Positions 10,322 to 17,896 of a stretch of 64,000 nucleotides of DNA are shown here, in pieces (positions within the stretch are counted from its first letter, which is position 1; each line of letters starts with the position of its first letter). Source of the DNA: Piscinibacter sp. XHJ-5 (GTDB lineage Bacteria > Pseudomonadota > Gammaproteobacteria > Burkholderiales > Burkholderiaceae_C); assembly GCF_029855045.1 (NCBI RefSeq), contig NZ_CP123228.1, positions 4,526,001 through 4,590,000 on the forward strand, in the 5' to 3' direction. The position numbers were made by a program, and so were the translations under genes. Under the pieces are notes generated by a model. That model did not search any database, was not told the origin of the DNA, and saw only the letters and a program-made list of their open reading frames with translations.

Positions 10322-12136
10322 ATGAGGATTTCGAGAATGACCTGGCGCCGGTGGCACATCGCCGCCTTGGCGCTCGCCGCGCCGGCGCTGGCGTGGTCCA
10401 ACGCCGACGTGGAGAAGAACATCGCCAACTCGAAGAACTGGGCGATGCAGGCCGGCGACATGTACAACCAGCGCTACAGCAAGCTGAACCAGATCACGAC
10501 CGGCAACGTCGGCAAGATGCAGGTGGCGTGGACCTTCTCCACCGGCGTGCTGCGCGGCCACGAGGGCTCCCCGCTGGTGGTCGACGGCATCATGTACCTG
10601 CACTCGCCGTTCCCGAACAAGGTGTTCGCGATCAACCTCGACGATCAGCAGATCCTCTGGAAGTACGAGCCCAAGCAGGATCCGGCGGTGATCCCGCAGA
10701 TGTGCTGCGACACCGTCAACCGCGGCGTGGCCTATGCCGAGGGCAAGGTGTTCCTGCAGCAGGCCGACAGCACGCTGGTCGCGCTCGACGCCAAGACCGG
10801 CAAGGTGGTCTGGTCGGTGAAGAACGGCGATCCCAAGGTCGGCGCCGTCAACACCAACGCGCCTCACGTCTTCAAGGACAAGGTCATCACCGGCATCAGC
10901 GGCGGCGAATGGGGCGTGCGCGGCTTCCTGGCGGCCTACGACATCAACAGCGGCAAGCCGGTGTGGAAGGCCTTCAGCACCGGGCCGGACAACGAGATGC
11001 TGATGGACCCGGCCAAGACGATGACCTGGACCGACGGCGCGCTGAAGCCGGTCGGCAAGGACTCGTCGCTGAAGACCTGGCAGGGCGACCAGTGGAAGAC
11101 CGGCGGCGGCACGACCTGGGGCTGGTACAGCTATGACAAGGCCACCAACCTCGTCTACTACGGCACCGGCAACCCGTCGACCTGGAACCCGGCGCAGCGC
11201 CCGGGCGACAACAAGTGGTCGATGACCATCTTCGCGCGCGACCTGGACACCGGCGTGGCCAAGTGGGTCTACCAGATGACGCCGTACGACGAGTGGGACT
11301 TCGACGGCATCAACGAGATGATCCTGGCCGACATCAACGTCAAGGGCAAGGCGACGAAGGCACTGGTCCACTTCGACCGCAACGGCTTCGGCTACACGCT
11401 CGACCGCACGACGGGCGCGCTGCTGGTGGCCGAGAAGTTCGACCCGAAGGTCAACTGGGCGACGCACGTCGACATGAAGTCCGGACGGCCGCAGGTGGTC
11501 GCGAAGTACTCCACCGCCAAGGGCGGGCCTGACGTCAACACCAAGGGCATCTGCCCGGCGGCGCTGGGGTCCAAGGACCAGCAGCCGGCCTCGTTCGACC
11601 CGAACACGGGGCTGTTCTACGTGCCCACGAACCACGTGTGCATGGATTACGAGCCGTTCAAGGTCGAGTACACGGCCGGCCAGCCGTACGTGGGCGCGAC
11701 GCTGTCGATGTACCCGACCCCGGGCAGCCACGGCGGCATGGGCAACTACATCACCTGGGACGCCGGCTCGGGCAAGATCGTGCAGAGCAAGCCCGAGAAG
11801 TTCTCGGTCTGGAGCGGATCGCTCAACACCGCGGGCGGCATCTCGTGCTACGGCACGCTGGAGGGCTACCTGAAGTGCGTGGACGCGAAGGACATCACCA
11901 AGGAGCTCTACAAGTTCAAGACCCCGTCCGGGATCATCGGCAACGTGTTCACCTATGAGCACAAGGGCAAGCAGTACATCGGCGTGTTCTCGGGCATCGG
12001 CGGCTGGGCCGGCATCGGCATGGCGGCGGGTCTCGAGAAGGACACCGACGGCCTCGGCGCCGTCGGCGGCTACCGCGACCTGGCCAAGTTCACCGAGCTG
12101 GGCGGATCGCTGACCGTGTTCGCATTGCCGAACTGA
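10322..12136 (+). CDS. xoxF: PQQ-dependent methanol dehydrogenase, lanthanide (XoxF) type
   Basis: The 604-residue periplasmic quinoprotein has a signal peptide ending near ALAWS. PQQ beta-propeller marks include the vicinal disulfide Cys128-Cys129 ([10 protein letters not shown]) and repeated W-docking motifs. Residues 323-329 read DEWDFDG: both aspartates are present, including the extra Asp (328) that binds a lanthanide in XoxF and is Ala in calcium-type MxaF. It oxidises methanol and passes electrons to a cytochrome c, encoded 73 bp downstream. Length and the GYGYTLDR-like segment (here [10 protein letters not shown]) fit the family. Which XoxF clade it belongs to was not resolved. The gap after it contains a hairpin. 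Confidence 0.94.
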   Translation: MRISRMTWRRWHIAALALAAPALAWSNADVEKNIANSKNWAMQAGDMYNQRYSKLNQITTGNVGKMQVAWTFSTGVLRGHEGSPLVVDGIMYLHSPFPNKVFAINLDDQQILWKYEPKQDPAVIPQMCCDTVNRGVAYAEGKVFLQQADSTLVALDAKTGKVVWSVKNGDPKVGAVNTNAPHVFKDKVITGISGGEWGVRGFLAAYDINSGKPVWKAFSTGPDNEMLMDPAKTMTWTDGALKPVGKDSSLKTWQGDQWKTGGGTTWGWYSYDKATNLVYYGTGNPSTWNPAQRPGDNKWSMTIFARDLDTGVAKWVYQMTPYDEWDFDGINEMILADINVKGKATKALVHFDRNGFGYTLDRTTGALLVAEKFDPKVNWATHVDMKSGRPQVVAKYSTAKGGPDVNTKGICPAALGSKDQQPASFDPNTGLFYVPTNHVCMDYEPFKVEYTAGQPYVGATLSMYPTPGSHGGMGNYITWDAGSGKIVQSKPEKFSVWSGSLNTAGGISCYGTLEGYLKCVDAKDITKELYKFKTPSGIIGNVFTYEHKGKQYIGVFSGIGGWAGIGMAAGLEKDTDGLGAVGGYRDLAKFTELGGSLTVFALPN

Positions 12137-12149
12137 CGTTCGCGAGGAC

Positions 12150-12173
12150 AACGGCGCCCCCAACAGCGCCGTT
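12150..12173 (+). terminator. Hairpin between xoxF and its cytochrome gene
   Basis: AACGGCGC and GCGCCGTT form a perfect 8-bp stem with an 8-base loop, 13 bp after the xoxF stop. There is no T-run after it, so it is more likely an mRNA-end stabiliser or weak attenuator that sets the xoxF to cytochrome ratio than a full terminator. Confidence 0.5.
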
Positions 12174-12209
12174 GATCCTCCTGTCGTACCACCCCGAGGA
12201 CAGAGTCGC

Positions 12210-12611
12210 ATGATGAGGACCCTTGCACGCACCCTGCTGATCGCCCTGCCGCTGGCCGCCATGGCCGCACCGGCGCAGGAGAGCAATCCCAACGCCCCCT
12301 ACAAGGTCGTCGACGGCTACAAGGTCGACGCCTTCACGATGAAGGGCTTTCGCGCCTGGCGCGCTGCCGCCTGCGACCGCTGCCACGGCGCCAACCAGGA
12401 AGGCATGGTCGGCCCGTCGCTGGTCAACAGCCTGAAGACCCTGTCGAAGGAAGACTTCATCAAGACCGTGCGCGACGGCCGGCTCGACAAGGGCATGCAG
12501 AGTTTCGGCACCAACAAGGCCGTGATGGACAACATCGATGCGCTGTACGCCTACCTCAAGGGACGCTCCGACGGGGCGATCACGCGTGCCAAGGTCGAAG
12601 AGATGCCTTGA
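12210..12611 (+). CDS. xoxG: Cytochrome c, XoxG-like electron acceptor of XoxF
   Basis: The 133-residue secreted cytochrome has a signal peptide (cleavage near AAPAQE), one haem motif C55-DR-C58-H59 and a likely axial methionine at residue 96 (KGMQSFG). It follows xoxF directly, so it is the probable electron acceptor of the dehydrogenase. It is shorter than many XoxG proteins (about 170-190 residues), so the symbol rests mainly on context. Two adjacent ATGs (12210 and 12213) are possible starts. Its last codons are followed by a gap of 61 bp to the likely start of the next gene. Confidence 0.8.
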   Translation: MMRTLARTLLIALPLAAMAAPAQESNPNAPYKVVDGYKVDAFTMKGFRAWRAAACDRCHGANQEGMVGPSLVNSLKTLSKEDFIKTVRDGRLDKGMQSFGTNKAVMDNIDALYAYLKGRSDGAITRAKVEEMP

Positions 12612-12672
12612 CGACGGCGGACGCCGCACGGTGGCCCGCCCCGCTGCACCCGGCCTTCGGGCCGGCGCTGCG

Positions 12673-13515
12673 GTGAGGCGCTGGCTCGCCGGGCTGGCGC
12701 TGGCCGCCGTCGGCTGCACGGCCGCGGCGCAGGCCGACACGGCGCCGCAGCGCTTCAAGGTCTGCCAGGACCCGAACAACCTCCCGTTCTCGAACGCCGC
12801 CGGACAGGGCTTCGAGAACAAGATCGCCGAGCTCTTCGCACGAGAGCTCGCGCTGCCGCTGAGCTACTACTCGTTCCCGCAGCGCATGGCCTTCATCCGC
12901 AACACGCTGCGCTTCAAGCTGCCCGGCGAGGACTACCGCTGCGACGTGGTCATCGGCGTGCCCGCGGGCTTCGACCAGGTGTCGGCCACCAAGCCCTACT
13001 ACCGCTCGACCTACGTGCTGGTGTTCCCCAAGGGCATCGGCCTGGACGCGGTGAAGAGCTCGGCCGACCTGCTGAGCCTGCCCGCCGACCGCCGCAAGAA
13101 GCTGCGCATCGGCGTGTACGACAGGTCCCCGGGCTCGGAGTGGCTCGCTCGCCACGACCTCGTGGACCAGGGCGTGCCCTATCACATCCTCAATGCCGAC
13201 CCGGCGCAATACCCCGGCGAGATCGTCGAGCGCGACCTGGCCGGCGGCAAGCTCGACGCGGCCATCGTGTGGGGACCCATCGGCGGCTATTTCGCCAAGC
13301 GGGTGCGCGATCGCGACCTCGTCGTCGTGCCGATGACCGCCGAGCCGGGCCTGAAGTTCGACTACGCGATGGCGATGGGCGTGCGCTATGGCGAGCCGCA
13401 GTGGAAGCAGCGCATCGAAGACACGATGATCAAGCTGCGCCCGCAGATCCTCGCCATCCTGAACGAGTACGGCGTACCCCTGCTGGACGATGCAGCCCCC
13501 GCGCCCTCGCGCTGA
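12673..13515 (+). CDS. xoxJ: XoxJ/MxaJ-like periplasmic binding protein
   Basis: The protein is of the quinoprotein-dehydrogenase-associated solute-binding type (PBP-like fold). It has RFKVCQDPNNLPFSNAAGQGFENKIAELFA near the N-terminus and AIVWGPIGGYFAKR mid-protein. XoxJ/MxaJ is thought to help activate or mature the PQQ dehydrogenase in the periplasm. The GTG at 12673 is chosen because it gives a clean signal peptide (RRWLAGLALAAVGCTAAAQA). An in-frame GTG at 12631 and an ATG at 12538 would add arginine-rich leaders. It lies directly after the XoxF cytochrome, the canonical xoxFGJ order. Confidence 0.85.
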   Translation: MRRWLAGLALAAVGCTAAAQADTAPQRFKVCQDPNNLPFSNAAGQGFENKIAELFARELALPLSYYSFPQRMAFIRNTLRFKLPGEDYRCDVVIGVPAGFDQVSATKPYYRSTYVLVFPKGIGLDAVKSSADLLSLPADRRKKLRIGVYDRSPGSEWLARHDLVDQGVPYHILNADPAQYPGEIVERDLAGGKLDAAIVWGPIGGYFAKRVRDRDLVVVPMTAEPGLKFDYAMAMGVRYGEPQWKQRIEDTMIKLRPQILAILNEYGVPLLDDAAPAPSR

Positions 13516-13533
13516 GCCGGCCGGAGTTCCGCC

Positions 13534-14262
13534 ATGACGCTCGCCGCCCATCACCCGCCGCGCCGCCGCCTTCTGGCGGGACTGCTGGCGCTGGGCGCCT
13601 CGGTGCCCGCACTCGGCGGGACCCGGGTGCTCGAGCTGGTCGCGCAGGCGTCCGTGCCCGGCACCTCGGAGGCCGAGCGGCTGCTGTTCATGCAGCCGCA
13701 CCTGGCCAACGTCGAGCCGCCGCGCACGCTGCGCTACCGCTACGTGAACGAAGGCCTGCCCGAAGGCCGCGTGGTCGATCGCGCCACGCTCGAGCTGACC
13801 CGCGGCGCAGACGGCAAGTGCTGCGCGGTGCGCGCGGACTACCTCTCGGGCGACCGCGCCATGCGCCTGCCCGACATTCCCGAGGCGCGGGCGAACCCGG
13901 TGCTGCTGTACTTCCTGGAGCAGCAGGTGCGCCAGCTGCAGGCGCGCACGCGTGGCTCGGCGGCGCACTTCCGCCGGCGCGCGCGGCTGGCGCTGGCCGA
14001 TGCCGCCACCGTCACGCACAGCACGGTGCGCTGGGGCGGCGCCGACCTGCCGGCGCGCAGCGTGCGCATCGCCCCTTACGTCGACGATCCCTACCGCGAG
14101 CGCTTCGCCATGGAGGCCGCAACGGAGTACACCTTCGTGGTGTCCGATGCGGTGCCCGGCGTCATCTTCCAGCTGCGCGCCACCGTGCCGGGCACGCAGC
14201 CGGTCCGCGAAGAGACGCTGACGCTGGAATCGGCGGAGCCTTATGCCAACGAGAAGAGGTGA
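13534..14262 (+). CDS. Secreted protein of unknown function, XoxF cluster
   Basis: The 242-residue protein starts with an RRR-containing leader followed by a hydrophobic stretch (LLAGLLALGASVPALGG), possibly a Tat signal. The mature part is polar, with a CC pair near residue 97 (GKCCAVRADYLSGDRAMRLPDIPEA) and a beta-rich end (EYTFVVSDAVPGVIFQLRATVPG). I do not recognise the family. It lies 18 bp after xoxJ and 4 bp before the next small secreted protein, so a role in methanol dehydrogenase maturation or electron relay is an inference from position only. Confidence 0.75.
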   Translation: MTLAAHHPPRRRLLAGLLALGASVPALGGTRVLELVAQASVPGTSEAERLLFMQPHLANVEPPRTLRYRYVNEGLPEGRVVDRATLELTRGADGKCCAVRADYLSGDRAMRLPDIPEARANPVLLYFLEQQVRQLQARTRGSAAHFRRRARLALADAATVTHSTVRWGGADLPARSVRIAPYVDDPYRERFAMEAATEYTFVVSDAVPGVIFQLRATVPGTQPVREETLTLESAEPYANEKR

Positions 14263-14266
14263 CGTG

Positions 14267-14638
14267 ATGAAGCGAACGCCGTGGCAGGGTCTGCTCGCCG
14301 CGCTGGCCATGGCCGCCTGGCCCGGCTGGGGCGCGGCGCATGACTATCCGACGGTCGACCGCGTGATGTTCGTCGAGGCCTGCATGCAGGAGAACCCGGG
14401 GCCGCATTTCGAGATGCAGAACAAGTGCTCGTGCGCGCTCGACAACATCGCGGCGCGCCTGCCCTACGACGACTTCGTGAGCATGAGCACCGCCACCAAC
14501 GCCACCAGCATCGGCGGCGAGCGCGGCTCGTACATCCGCGACGTCGAGGCGCTGCAGAAGCAGGTCCGCGACTTCCGCCAGCTGCGCCTGCAGGCCCTGA
14601 AGAGCTGCTTCATCACGCCGTCCACCGCCAACAGGTGA
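14267..14638 (+). CDS. Small secreted four-cysteine protein of unknown function
   Basis: The 123-residue protein has a signal peptide (cleavage near WGAAHD). Four cysteines remain in the mature part (FVEACMQ, KCSCALDN and KSCF), so disulfides or metal binding are possible. An internal segment reads LPYDDFVSMSTATNATSIGGERG. The start at 14267 sits four bases after the previous stop; an in-frame ATG at 14243 lies inside that gene. No family is recognised. The operon context (xoxFGJ and the quinoprotein relay genes) suggests a periplasmic partner of the dehydrogenase system. Confidence 0.72.
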   Translation: MKRTPWQGLLAALAMAAWPGWGAAHDYPTVDRVMFVEACMQENPGPHFEMQNKCSCALDNIAARLPYDDFVSMSTATNATSIGGERGSYIRDVEALQKQVRDFRQLRLQALKSCFITPSTANR

Positions 14639-14654
14639 TCGAACACCCGCCGCC

Positions 14655-15596
14655 ATGCGCTGGATGCTGCTCCTCGCCGGCGTCGCGCTGGCCGCCTTGG
14701 CAGCGCCGCTGCGCGCCGATCCCGAGACGCTGGCGCTGCAGCCGCAGCGCCTGGCCGAGGGCGTGTACCACGTCGCCGGCCGGCATGCGGTCTGGGGTCC
14801 GGCGAACCACGGCCATGTCGCCAACAGCGGCTTCGTCGTCGGCGAGCGCTGCATCGCGGTGATCGACGGCGGTGGCAGCCCGACGGCGGGACGCGCGCTG
14901 CTAGAGGCCGTGCGGCGCACGAGTGCGCTGCCGGTGTGCTACGTCATCAGCACGCACGCTCACCCCGACCATGTGCTCGGCAATGCCGCCTTCGTCGATG
15001 CCGCCACGCAGTTCGTCGGCCACCACCGGCTGGCCGCCGCGCTCGCCGCGCGCGGCCCGTTCTACCTGAACGTGCTGCGGCGCGACTTCGACCTTGCCGA
15101 CCGCCTCGATGCGGTCGTCATGCCCACCGTCGCGGTGGAGACCACCCGGGAGCTCGACCTGGGAGGACGCACGCTGGAGCTACGCGCATGGCCGACCGCG
15201 CACACCGACAACGACCTCACGGTGCTCGACCGCCGCAGCGGCACGCTGTGGCTCGGCGACCTGGTGTTCATCGGGCACCTGCCCGTGCTCGACGGCCGCC
15301 TGCGCGGCTGGCGCGCCGTGCTCGATACCTTGCGCGCGTGGCAGCCGGTGCGCGCGGTGCCGGGTCACGGCCCGGTGATCGTCGACTGGCCGGCCGGCAT
15401 GGTGCCCACCGCGACCTACCTGAAGCAGCTCGAGACCGAGGTGCGGGGCGCCCTGCGCGAGGGGCTCACCCTGGCCGAAGCCGTCGAGCGCCTGGGTGCC
15501 GCGCCCGCTTCGCGGCTGGCCGGGTGGCAGCTCGGCGACGACTTCCACCGGCGCAACCTCACCGCGGCCTATGCCGAACTGGAGTGGTCCGAATGA
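14655..15596 (+). CDS. Quinoprotein relay zinc metallohydrolase (active-site intact)
   Basis: The 313-residue secreted metallo-beta-lactamase-fold protein (signal near APLRADP) resembles SoxH-related hydrolases found beside PQQ dehydrogenases. All zinc ligands are present: H101-A-H103-P-D105-H106, H183 (TAHTDND), D202 (LGDLVF) and H238 (VPGHGP). Its substrate is not established; SoxH-like proteins have been suggested to act as thiol or sulfur-bond hydrolases on a carrier protein. It is followed, with ATGA overlap, by a SoxYZ-like carrier and then by a degenerate paralogue, so the three form one translationally coupled unit. Confidence 0.85.
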   Translation: MRWMLLLAGVALAALAAPLRADPETLALQPQRLAEGVYHVAGRHAVWGPANHGHVANSGFVVGERCIAVIDGGGSPTAGRALLEAVRRTSALPVCYVISTHAHPDHVLGNAAFVDAATQFVGHHRLAAALAARGPFYLNVLRRDFDLADRLDAVVMPTVAVETTRELDLGGRTLELRAWPTAHTDNDLTVLDRRSGTLWLGDLVFIGHLPVLDGRLRGWRAVLDTLRAWQPVRAVPGHGPVIVDWPAGMVPTATYLKQLETEVRGALREGLTLAEAVERLGAAPASRLAGWQLGDDFHRRNLTAAYAELEWSE

Positions 15597-16447
15597 GCGA
15601 CTCCACCACGCGACATCGATTCCGCCTGACGCGGCGACGCAGCCTCGCGCTGCTGGCCCTGTCGGCCGCCCTCCCCCCGGCCCGCGCGCAGACGGCGAGC
15701 GCCGCCGACCCCGAGGCCAACACCCGATGGCAGCAGGTCCGCCGCAGCCTCTACGGCACGCGCGAGATCCGCTCCGGCGACGGCATCATCGTGCTGGAGG
15801 TTCCGCCACGCGCGGAGGATGCGGCCGTCGTGCCCATCGCCGTGCGCGCCCAGTTCGCGCAGCAGCCCGATCGCCACATCCGCCAGGTGACCGTGGTGAT
15901 CGACAACAACCCCTCGCCGATCGCCGCGATCCTGCGCTACACGCTGGACAGCGGACGGGCCGACATCGAGACACGCGTGCGCATCGACGAATACACCTTC
16001 GTGCGAGCGGTGGCCGAGACGGGCGACGGGCAGCTGTACATGGCCAGCCGCTACGTGAAGGCCTCGGGCGGCTGCTCGGCGCCGCCCGGCAAGGACCCGG
16101 CTTCGGCCCAGGCCTCGCTGGGCCGCATGCGGCTGCGCGCGCAGGGCGATCCCGCCGGCACGGCGCCGCTGCCGGTGCAGCTGATGATCAGCCATCCCAA
16201 CGACTCGGGCCTGGTGATGGACCAGCTGACGCGCCAGTACGCGCCGGCGCATTTCGTGCGCAAGGTCGACGTCACCTACGCCGGCCGTCTGGTGCTGTCG
16301 GCCGACCTCGACTTCGCGATCAGCGAGAACCCGAACCTGCGCTTCCACATCGCCCCCCGCGCCGGCGGCGGCGAGCTGCGCGCCCAGGTCGTCGACACGC
16401 GGGACCTCAAGTTCGAGCAAGCCATCACGCTGGGAATGGCCCCGTGA
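15593..16447 (+). CDS. SoxYZ-like carrier protein associated with quinoprotein dehydrogenase
   Basis: The 284-residue protein has a twin-arginine-type leader (LTRRRSLALLALSAALPPARA), as Sox carrier proteins often do. It is a fusion: a SoxY-like part to about residue 165, with Cys161 in KASGGCSAP as the likely swinging-arm cysteine, and a SoxZ-like immunoglobulin-fold part (QLMISHPNDSGLVMDQ, FVRKVDVTYAGRLVLSADLDFAISENPNLRF). Unlike true SoxY, the cysteine is internal rather than C-terminal. It overlaps the metallohydrolase before it and the pseudo-hydrolase after it. The bound group and role in the methanol dehydrogenase system are unknown. Confidence 0.85.
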   Translation: MSDSTTRHRFRLTRRRSLALLALSAALPPARAQTASAADPEANTRWQQVRRSLYGTREIRSGDGIIVLEVPPRAEDAAVVPIAVRAQFAQQPDRHIRQVTVVIDNNPSPIAAILRYTLDSGRADIETRVRIDEYTFVRAVAETGDGQLYMASRYVKASGGCSAPPGKDPASAQASLGRMRLRAQGDPAGTAPLPVQLMISHPNDSGLVMDQLTRQYAPAHFVRKVDVTYAGRLVLSADLDFAISENPNLRFHIAPRAGGGELRAQVVDTRDLKFEQAITLGMAP

Positions 16448-17391
16448 CCGCAGGCCGGACCGCGGTCCGGTGGTGGGTGCTGCTGTGGCTGCTGGCCTGC
16501 TGCGGCTCGGGCATTGCAGGCGTTCAGCGGCTGGCCGCCGGCGTGTACGTCGTGCAAGGCAGCGTGGGCGGCGTGGAGGCTTCCAACCGCGGCGCGATCG
16601 GCAACAGCGGCTTCATCGCGACGCCCGCCGGCACCGTGGTGGTCAACACCGGCGGCTCCTACCGCCTGGGCCGCGAGCTGCTCGCCCTGGCGCAGCAGAC
16701 GACGGGGCAACCGGTCGTGGCCGCCGTCATCACCCAGGCACGGCCCGAGTTCCTGATGGGCGCGGCGGCATTCACCGACCGCGGCATCGAGGTGATCGCG
16801 CATGCCGACACCGCCCGCCTGATCGCGCAGCGCTGCCACGTGTGCCTGCGCCGCCTGCAGCAGACCCTGGGCGACGACGAGATGGCCGGCACGCGGCTGG
16901 TCGAGCCGGGTCGGCGCATCCTCGGCAGCGAGTCCATCGCGCCCGGCGGCAGGCGCATCGCGCTGCTGCACCTGGGCGCGGCGCAGACGCAGGGCGATCT
17001 CGTGGTGATCGACGAAGACAGCGGCATCGCCTTCGCCGGCGCCCTGGTGACGCGGGGGCGCATTCCGGAGCTCGACACGGTGGGTCATGCCGCGCCGTGG
17101 CGTCGTGCGCTGGCGTCGCTGGCGACGCAGCGCGTGAGGCTGCTCGTGCCCGGATACGGCGCGCCCGGACCGCCATCGCCGTTGATCGAGGCCACCGACC
17201 GCTACCTGGGACAGCTCGAGCGCGAGGTGCAGGCAAAGCTCGACGCCGGCGAGGGGCTGCAGGCGGCGCAGGATGAAGTCGTGATGCGCGACTGGCGCGG
17301 ATGGGCGCAGCACGGTGCGTTCCAGCGGCGCAACGTGCAGCTGCAGTATCTGGCGGCGGAGGCGGCGTGGGCGGCAGGGGGAGCGAAGTGA
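16444..17391 (+). CDS. Metallo-beta-lactamase-fold paralogue with all zinc ligands lost
   Basis: The 315-residue protein starts at GTG, overlapping the carrier's stop (GTGA), with a membrane-type leader (VLLWLLACCGSGIAGVQ). It aligns with the hydrolase at 14655 over the full fold, but each ligand is replaced: HAHPDH becomes QARPEF (98-103), the TAHTDND histidine becomes Gln181, the GDLVF aspartate becomes Ala200 and VPGHGP becomes VPGYGA (Tyr238). It gains a CHVC motif at residues 131-134. The frame is intact, so this is a conserved-fold, probably non-hydrolytic partner rather than a decayed gene. It could scaffold the carrier or use CxxC redox chemistry (inference). Confidence 0.83.
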   Translation: MTAGRTAVRWWVLLWLLACCGSGIAGVQRLAAGVYVVQGSVGGVEASNRGAIGNSGFIATPAGTVVVNTGGSYRLGRELLALAQQTTGQPVVAAVITQARPEFLMGAAAFTDRGIEVIAHADTARLIAQRCHVCLRRLQQTLGDDEMAGTRLVEPGRRILGSESIAPGGRRIALLHLGAAQTQGDLVVIDEDSGIAFAGALVTRGRIPELDTVGHAAPWRRALASLATQRVRLLVPGYGAPGPPSPLIEATDRYLGQLEREVQAKLDAGEGLQAAQDEVVMRDWRGWAQHGAFQRRNVQLQYLAAEAAWAAGGAK

Positions 17392-17410
17392 GGGCGCTTT
17401 CCCTCGCCTC

Positions 17411-17450
17411 TGCCGCTCTCCCGCTTGCGGGAGAGGGTCGGGGTGAGGGC
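17411..17450. repeat. Palindromic REP-like repeat, copy 2
   Basis: CTCTCCCGC-TT-GCGGGAGAG is followed by GGTCGGGGTGAGGGC. It separates the C1 operon from the convergent pterin dehydratase gene and could act as a bidirectional transcription-end hairpin. Confidence 0.75.
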
Positions 17451-17459
17451 CCGGCCACC

Positions 17460-17843
17460 CTAGTCGTACTTGATGTACTTGAACCGCGGATCGTCCGGCG
17501 TCCCCTGCAGCGCCGAGCCCTCTCCCGGCCGCCACATCAGCACCCGCTCGATCTGCCCCGCCAGCTCGAAGTCCTTGTCGGTGACGCCCTTGGCCGCATG
17601 GTTGACGAGCTTCACGACGACGAACGCGTACGACACCGTCAGGTCCGGGTGATGCCAGGCGGCCTCCGCCAGATGCCCGACGGTGTTGACCACCATCAGC
17701 GTGGCCTTCCACCCGCTCGTCTTGTACTTGCGGCGGATCCAGCCGTCCTCGAAATACCAGGCGGGCAACTCGTCCTTCAGGCGTGCCTCGATCTCCTCGG
17801 GCGTGTAGACCTCGTCCGCCGTCTTCTTGCGCCACTGCGTCAT
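17460..17843 (-). CDS. Pterin-4a-carbinolamine dehydratase-like protein
   Basis: The 127-residue protein carries the PCD/DCoH motif: EAAWHHPDLTVSYAFVVVKLVNH with His64-His65-Pro66 and His82, then an acidic KDFELA. The family dehydrates 4a-hydroxytetrahydropterin in phenylalanine hydroxylation. A distinct group (acRAF) helps assemble RuBisCO in alpha-carboxysome loci. Here it lies between the H4MPT cluster and cbbR, 53 bp downstream of cbbR on the same strand, with no phenylalanine hydroxylase in view. A RuBisCO-related or pterin role is therefore possible. The ATG at 17843 has a GGAG site; an upstream in-frame ATG lacks one. Confidence 0.82.
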   Translation of the reverse strand: MTQWRKKTADEVYTPEEIEARLKDELPAWYFEDGWIRRKYKTSGWKATLMVVNTVGHLAEAAWHHPDLTVSYAFVVVKLVNHAAKGVTDKDFELAGQIERVLMWRPGEGSALQGTPDDPRFKYIKYD

Positions 17844-17896
17844 GGTCGTCTCCTTGGGGTGGGCATCGTCAAGCATGGACGCTGCCGGCGGGTTTT

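Noticed and set aside
9812..12292. An 826-codon antisense open frame over fae and xoxF
   Set aside because: fae and xoxF are certain on the plus strand; the antisense product has no recognisable features.
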